The position numbers and the translations under genes are program-made. From positions 1 to 6,813 of the forward strand of contig JBLHUT010000200.1 of NCBI GenBank assembly GCA_047629975.1: 6,813 bases of DNA, written 5' to 3'. Shown in pieces: positions 5,208 through 6,813 of this stretch (positions are counted from its first letter, which is position 1; the number at the start of each line of letters is the position of its first letter). The notes under the pieces are model-generated. The model made no database searches. It was not told the origin of the DNA and saw only the letters and a program-made list of their open reading frames with translations. This stretch comes from JBLHUT01 sp047629975. Lineage in GTDB: Bacteria; Pseudomonadota; Alphaproteobacteria; Rhodobacterales; Rhodobacteraceae.

Positions 5208-6350
5208 TTATTGCTGCATTGCGACGCCATATCCGATGGCACCAGCAACAATTGCACCGAAAAGCACGGCAATCGCAATTTTGACGGCCGAATACGGGCG
5301 TTCTCCCTGAACCCTGCCGCTGCGTCCGTTCACAACAAACCTGTAGCTCTTTCCGCGATATTTATAAGCCGCAAGCCAGACCGGCAAAAGGACATGTTTA
5401 AAGGTCACATCGGATACATCCGTGGCAAGGTTCGTGATCCTTTGCCGGTCACCGCCAATGTCGAACTTTACATCGCGCTGGATAACCTGATCCATTTTGA
5501 TGCGGGCCGCGTCATACCCGTCAGGCAGTTCGACCGCGTAGCCCTCCGCACGAAACCCCGCAAGGAATTCAGGCCGGTATGGCTCCAGCGCCGCAAGGTC
5601 CCACGGTTCCAGTGCGTCGGTAAATTTCGCCGGAAGGCTTTTGGACGCGAGCACCAGAACATCATCGAACCACCGCGCCACACGCCCCGAAACAGGGAGC
5701 CAGCGGATTTTTTGCACCTGATAGGTCTCGGTGCCGCCGTCCTTGCTGCTCCGCGTTCGGGTTTCGTAGTAGATCGTGCCGCGTTCACCGGAATAGCGGG
5801 ATTGAGTGTCGGCATCAAAAGTCCAGTAAGGCACGTAAATACCCTGCATTTGCCGCCCCTTTCGGGCATATTCCTGCAACCCGTTGGGCGCAAACCACAG
5901 ACTGCCCAGCCAGTCTGCCATCGCATCGCGCGATTGCTCTTGGGTCAGTGCGAAAGGCAGCAATCCCTTGGGCTTGATGTGGCGGTGGGTGCCGCTGTCT
6001 GCAACAACGGGCGTGGCGCAGAACGGGCATTCGCGCGCGTGGGTTACGCTGTCGAACTCCACCTGAGCCCCGCAGCTTTCGCAATTCAGGACGCGGGTTT
6101 CCTCGATATCGGCTTCCGGCAGGCGTGCCTCAAGTGCGCGGCGGAAATCCAGTTCTTGAATGGCGCCTGTCGGGACAGGTTCATTGATCTGTTGCGCGTG
6201 CCCGCAGTGGTCGCAAATCAGTCCGTCCTTGCCGGGAGCAAAGCGCAAGTCCGAGCCGCAGGCCTCGCAGGGGAAGCGATGCTCCTGAAGCGGTGCGCCC
6301 GCCTCGGGTGATTGGGGGGGGACTGTCGGTGGGGGGGGAGGGATACTCAT
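5208..6350 (-). CDS. Membrane-anchored protein with two zinc ribbons
   Basis: A 380-residue protein of unknown role. After a proline-rich start (residues 4-15), it carries two four-cysteine zinc ribbons: Cys28/31 with Cys46/49, and Cys90/93 with Cys108/111. A mixed globular region follows, with the motif IYVPYWTFDADTQSRYSGER (171-190). A single hydrophobic helix (about 356-377) ends the chain with almost no tail, so it is probably tail-anchored in the inner membrane with the zinc ribbons in the cytosol. Relatives are often labelled 'TFIIB-type zinc ribbon protein' or 'primosomal protein N-prime helicase'. No helicase motif (Walker A or DExH) is visible here, so the helicase label should not be used. 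Its ATG overlaps the stop of the cytochrome b561 gene by 4 bp (ATGA) and has no clear ribosome site, pointing to translational reinitiation. Two C8 runs occur in its first 13 codons. Confidence 0.85.
   Translation of the reverse strand: MSIPPPPPTVPPQSPEAGAPLQEHRFPCEACGSDLRFAPGKDGLICDHCGHAQQINEPVPTGAIQELDFRRALEARLPEADIEETRVLNCESCGAQVEFDSVTHARECPFCATPVVADSGTHRHIKPKGLLPFALTQEQSRDAMADWLGSLWFAPNGLQEYARKGRQMQGIYVPYWTFDADTQSRYSGERGTIYYETRTRSSKDGGTETYQVQKIRWLPVSGRVARWFDDVLVLASKSLPAKFTDALEPWDLAALEPYRPEFLAGFRAEGYAVELPDGYDAARIKMDQVIQRDVKFDIGGDRQRITNLATDVSDVTFKHVLLPVWLAAYKYRGKSYRFVVNGRSGRVQGERPYSAVKIAIAVLFGAIVAGAIGYGVAMQQ
6314..6342. repeat. Paired G8 homopolymer tracts (C8 in the coding sense)
   Basis: Two runs of eight G on the + strand (6314-6321 and 6331-6338), with GG at 6328-6329 and GGG at 6340-6342, lie in the first 13 codons of the zinc ribbon gene and encode its proline stretch. 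Runs of this length are prone to slippage, and the G-rich (template) strand could fold into a quadruplex. Confidence 0.7.
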
Positions 6351-6813
6351 AGGTATTTATGAAGCCTTTTTGGAGTCATGATGCGCAAGGCATTGTCCTT
6401 TATCCAGAAATGTCGCCAGACATGAAAAAGCGCGTGTCCGATGATTAATACGATCAGTGCATCGAACACGATTTCATGTGCGTCTTGTGCAAGCTCGTGC
6501 AGAAACTTTGTGCCGCCGGCAAAATTTATCGGAACCACGCCGAAGGCCCGTACCATATAAGGGGCTGCCAGCCCGGCAATAGCCCCCGAAAGCACCACAA
6601 CCGGCACCCCGATCTGAAGCGCCTTGTGGCTGAGCGGGTGTAGCTTTTTGCCCCAGACAGGCAGTTTTGGTCCCGGTCGCCCTGCCAGCCCTTTGATCAG
6701 GTACGTCGTTAGCCACAGCGCGGTCACAACGCCCAACACCATCCCCATTCCGGCATGTGTCGAAAGAGCACCACCCGGGTCGGCTGTGTTTTCGTCCGGT
6801 TCCACAAAATAGA
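6347..6813 (-). CDS. Cytochrome b561-like membrane protein (5' end missing)
   Basis: The frame is open to the right edge, so the N-terminus is missing; about 154 residues are visible. An internal GTG at 6805 could be called as a start, but the family has a first membrane helix with a heme ligand before this point, so a partial gene is preferred. Numbering from that GTG, hydrophobic helices lie near 18-38, 62-82 and 108-130. Candidate heme histidines are His17 (STHAGM), His110 (DAHEIV) and His124/128 (GHALFH). The ending RHFWIKDNALRIMTPKR closely resembles the HYFWKDNTLLRMMPRK type of ending of bacterial cytochrome b561. Such proteins are di-heme b-type cytochromes of the inner membrane that pass electrons between quinol and an acceptor such as superoxide; the role here is inferred. 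It is upstream of and overlaps the zinc ribbon gene. Confidence 0.88.
   Translation of the reverse strand, partial: YFVEPDENTADPGGALSTHAGMGMVLGVVTALWLTTYLIKGLAGRPGPKLPVWGKKLHPLSHKALQIGVPVVVLSGAIAGLAAPYMVRAFGVVPINFAGGTKFLHELAQDAHEIVFDALIVLIIGHALFHVWRHFWIKDNALRIMTPKRLHKYL

Noticed and set aside
5211..6311. A 366-codon open frame on the + strand inside the zinc ribbon gene
   Set aside because: The opposite strand holds eight ordered zinc-binding cysteines and a membrane helix; the + frame has neither family motif nor upstream signal.
6347..6805. Complete cytochrome gene starting at GTG 6805
   Set aside because: The frame stays open to the window edge and the first heme-binding membrane helix of the family would be missing, so it is treated as 5'-partial.

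Overview
The window looks like chromosome from an alphaproteobacterium, most likely the Rhodobacterales/Roseobacter group. This is an inference from moderately high GC, protein wording and the family repertoire; there is no rRNA or other phylogenetic marker. All eight genes are on the minus strand, so biological order runs from high to low coordinates. No RNA genes, mobile elements or CRISPR arrays were seen. No stretch over about 190 bases lacks a gene.

Right part (6813 to 5208): the 3' portion of a cytochrome b561-like membrane protein, cut by the window edge, overlaps by 4 bp (ATGA) a gene for a protein with two CxxC...CxxC zinc ribbons and a C-terminal membrane helix. Two C8 runs lie in the first 13 codons of the second gene. 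An 80-bp gap follows. It holds a perfect TATAAT box and a TGTGA-N6-TCACA inverted repeat that also fits a LacI-family operator.

Middle (5127 to 3742): a PfkB-family sugar kinase (fructokinase-like) sits 3 bp ahead of dtd (D-aminoacyl-tRNA deacylase). The dtd Shine-Dalgarno lies inside the last kinase codons, so the two are probably one transcript. A 189-bp AT-rich gap follows, with a 12-bp perfect palindrome, an A7-GA-T6 tract and only a weak terminator candidate.

Left part (3552 to 1): a tight four-gene operon. In order it encodes a circularly permuted ATP-grasp ligase (COG2308 type), an alpha-E domain protein (DUF403 type), a transglutaminase-like cysteine peptidase with an intact Cys-His-Asp triad, and the N-terminal 111 residues of Anbu, the ancestral-beta-subunit proteasome-like peptidase, which runs off the left edge. 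Spacers are 4, 6 and 32 bp. Comparative genomics has predicted this set to be a peptide-ligation/peptide-cleavage system, but to my knowledge the substrate and product are not known. It is the most interesting system here. A plausible reading is that the ATP-grasp and alpha-E proteins make an amide-linked peptide or tag, and the transglutaminase-fold enzyme and Anbu process or degrade it.
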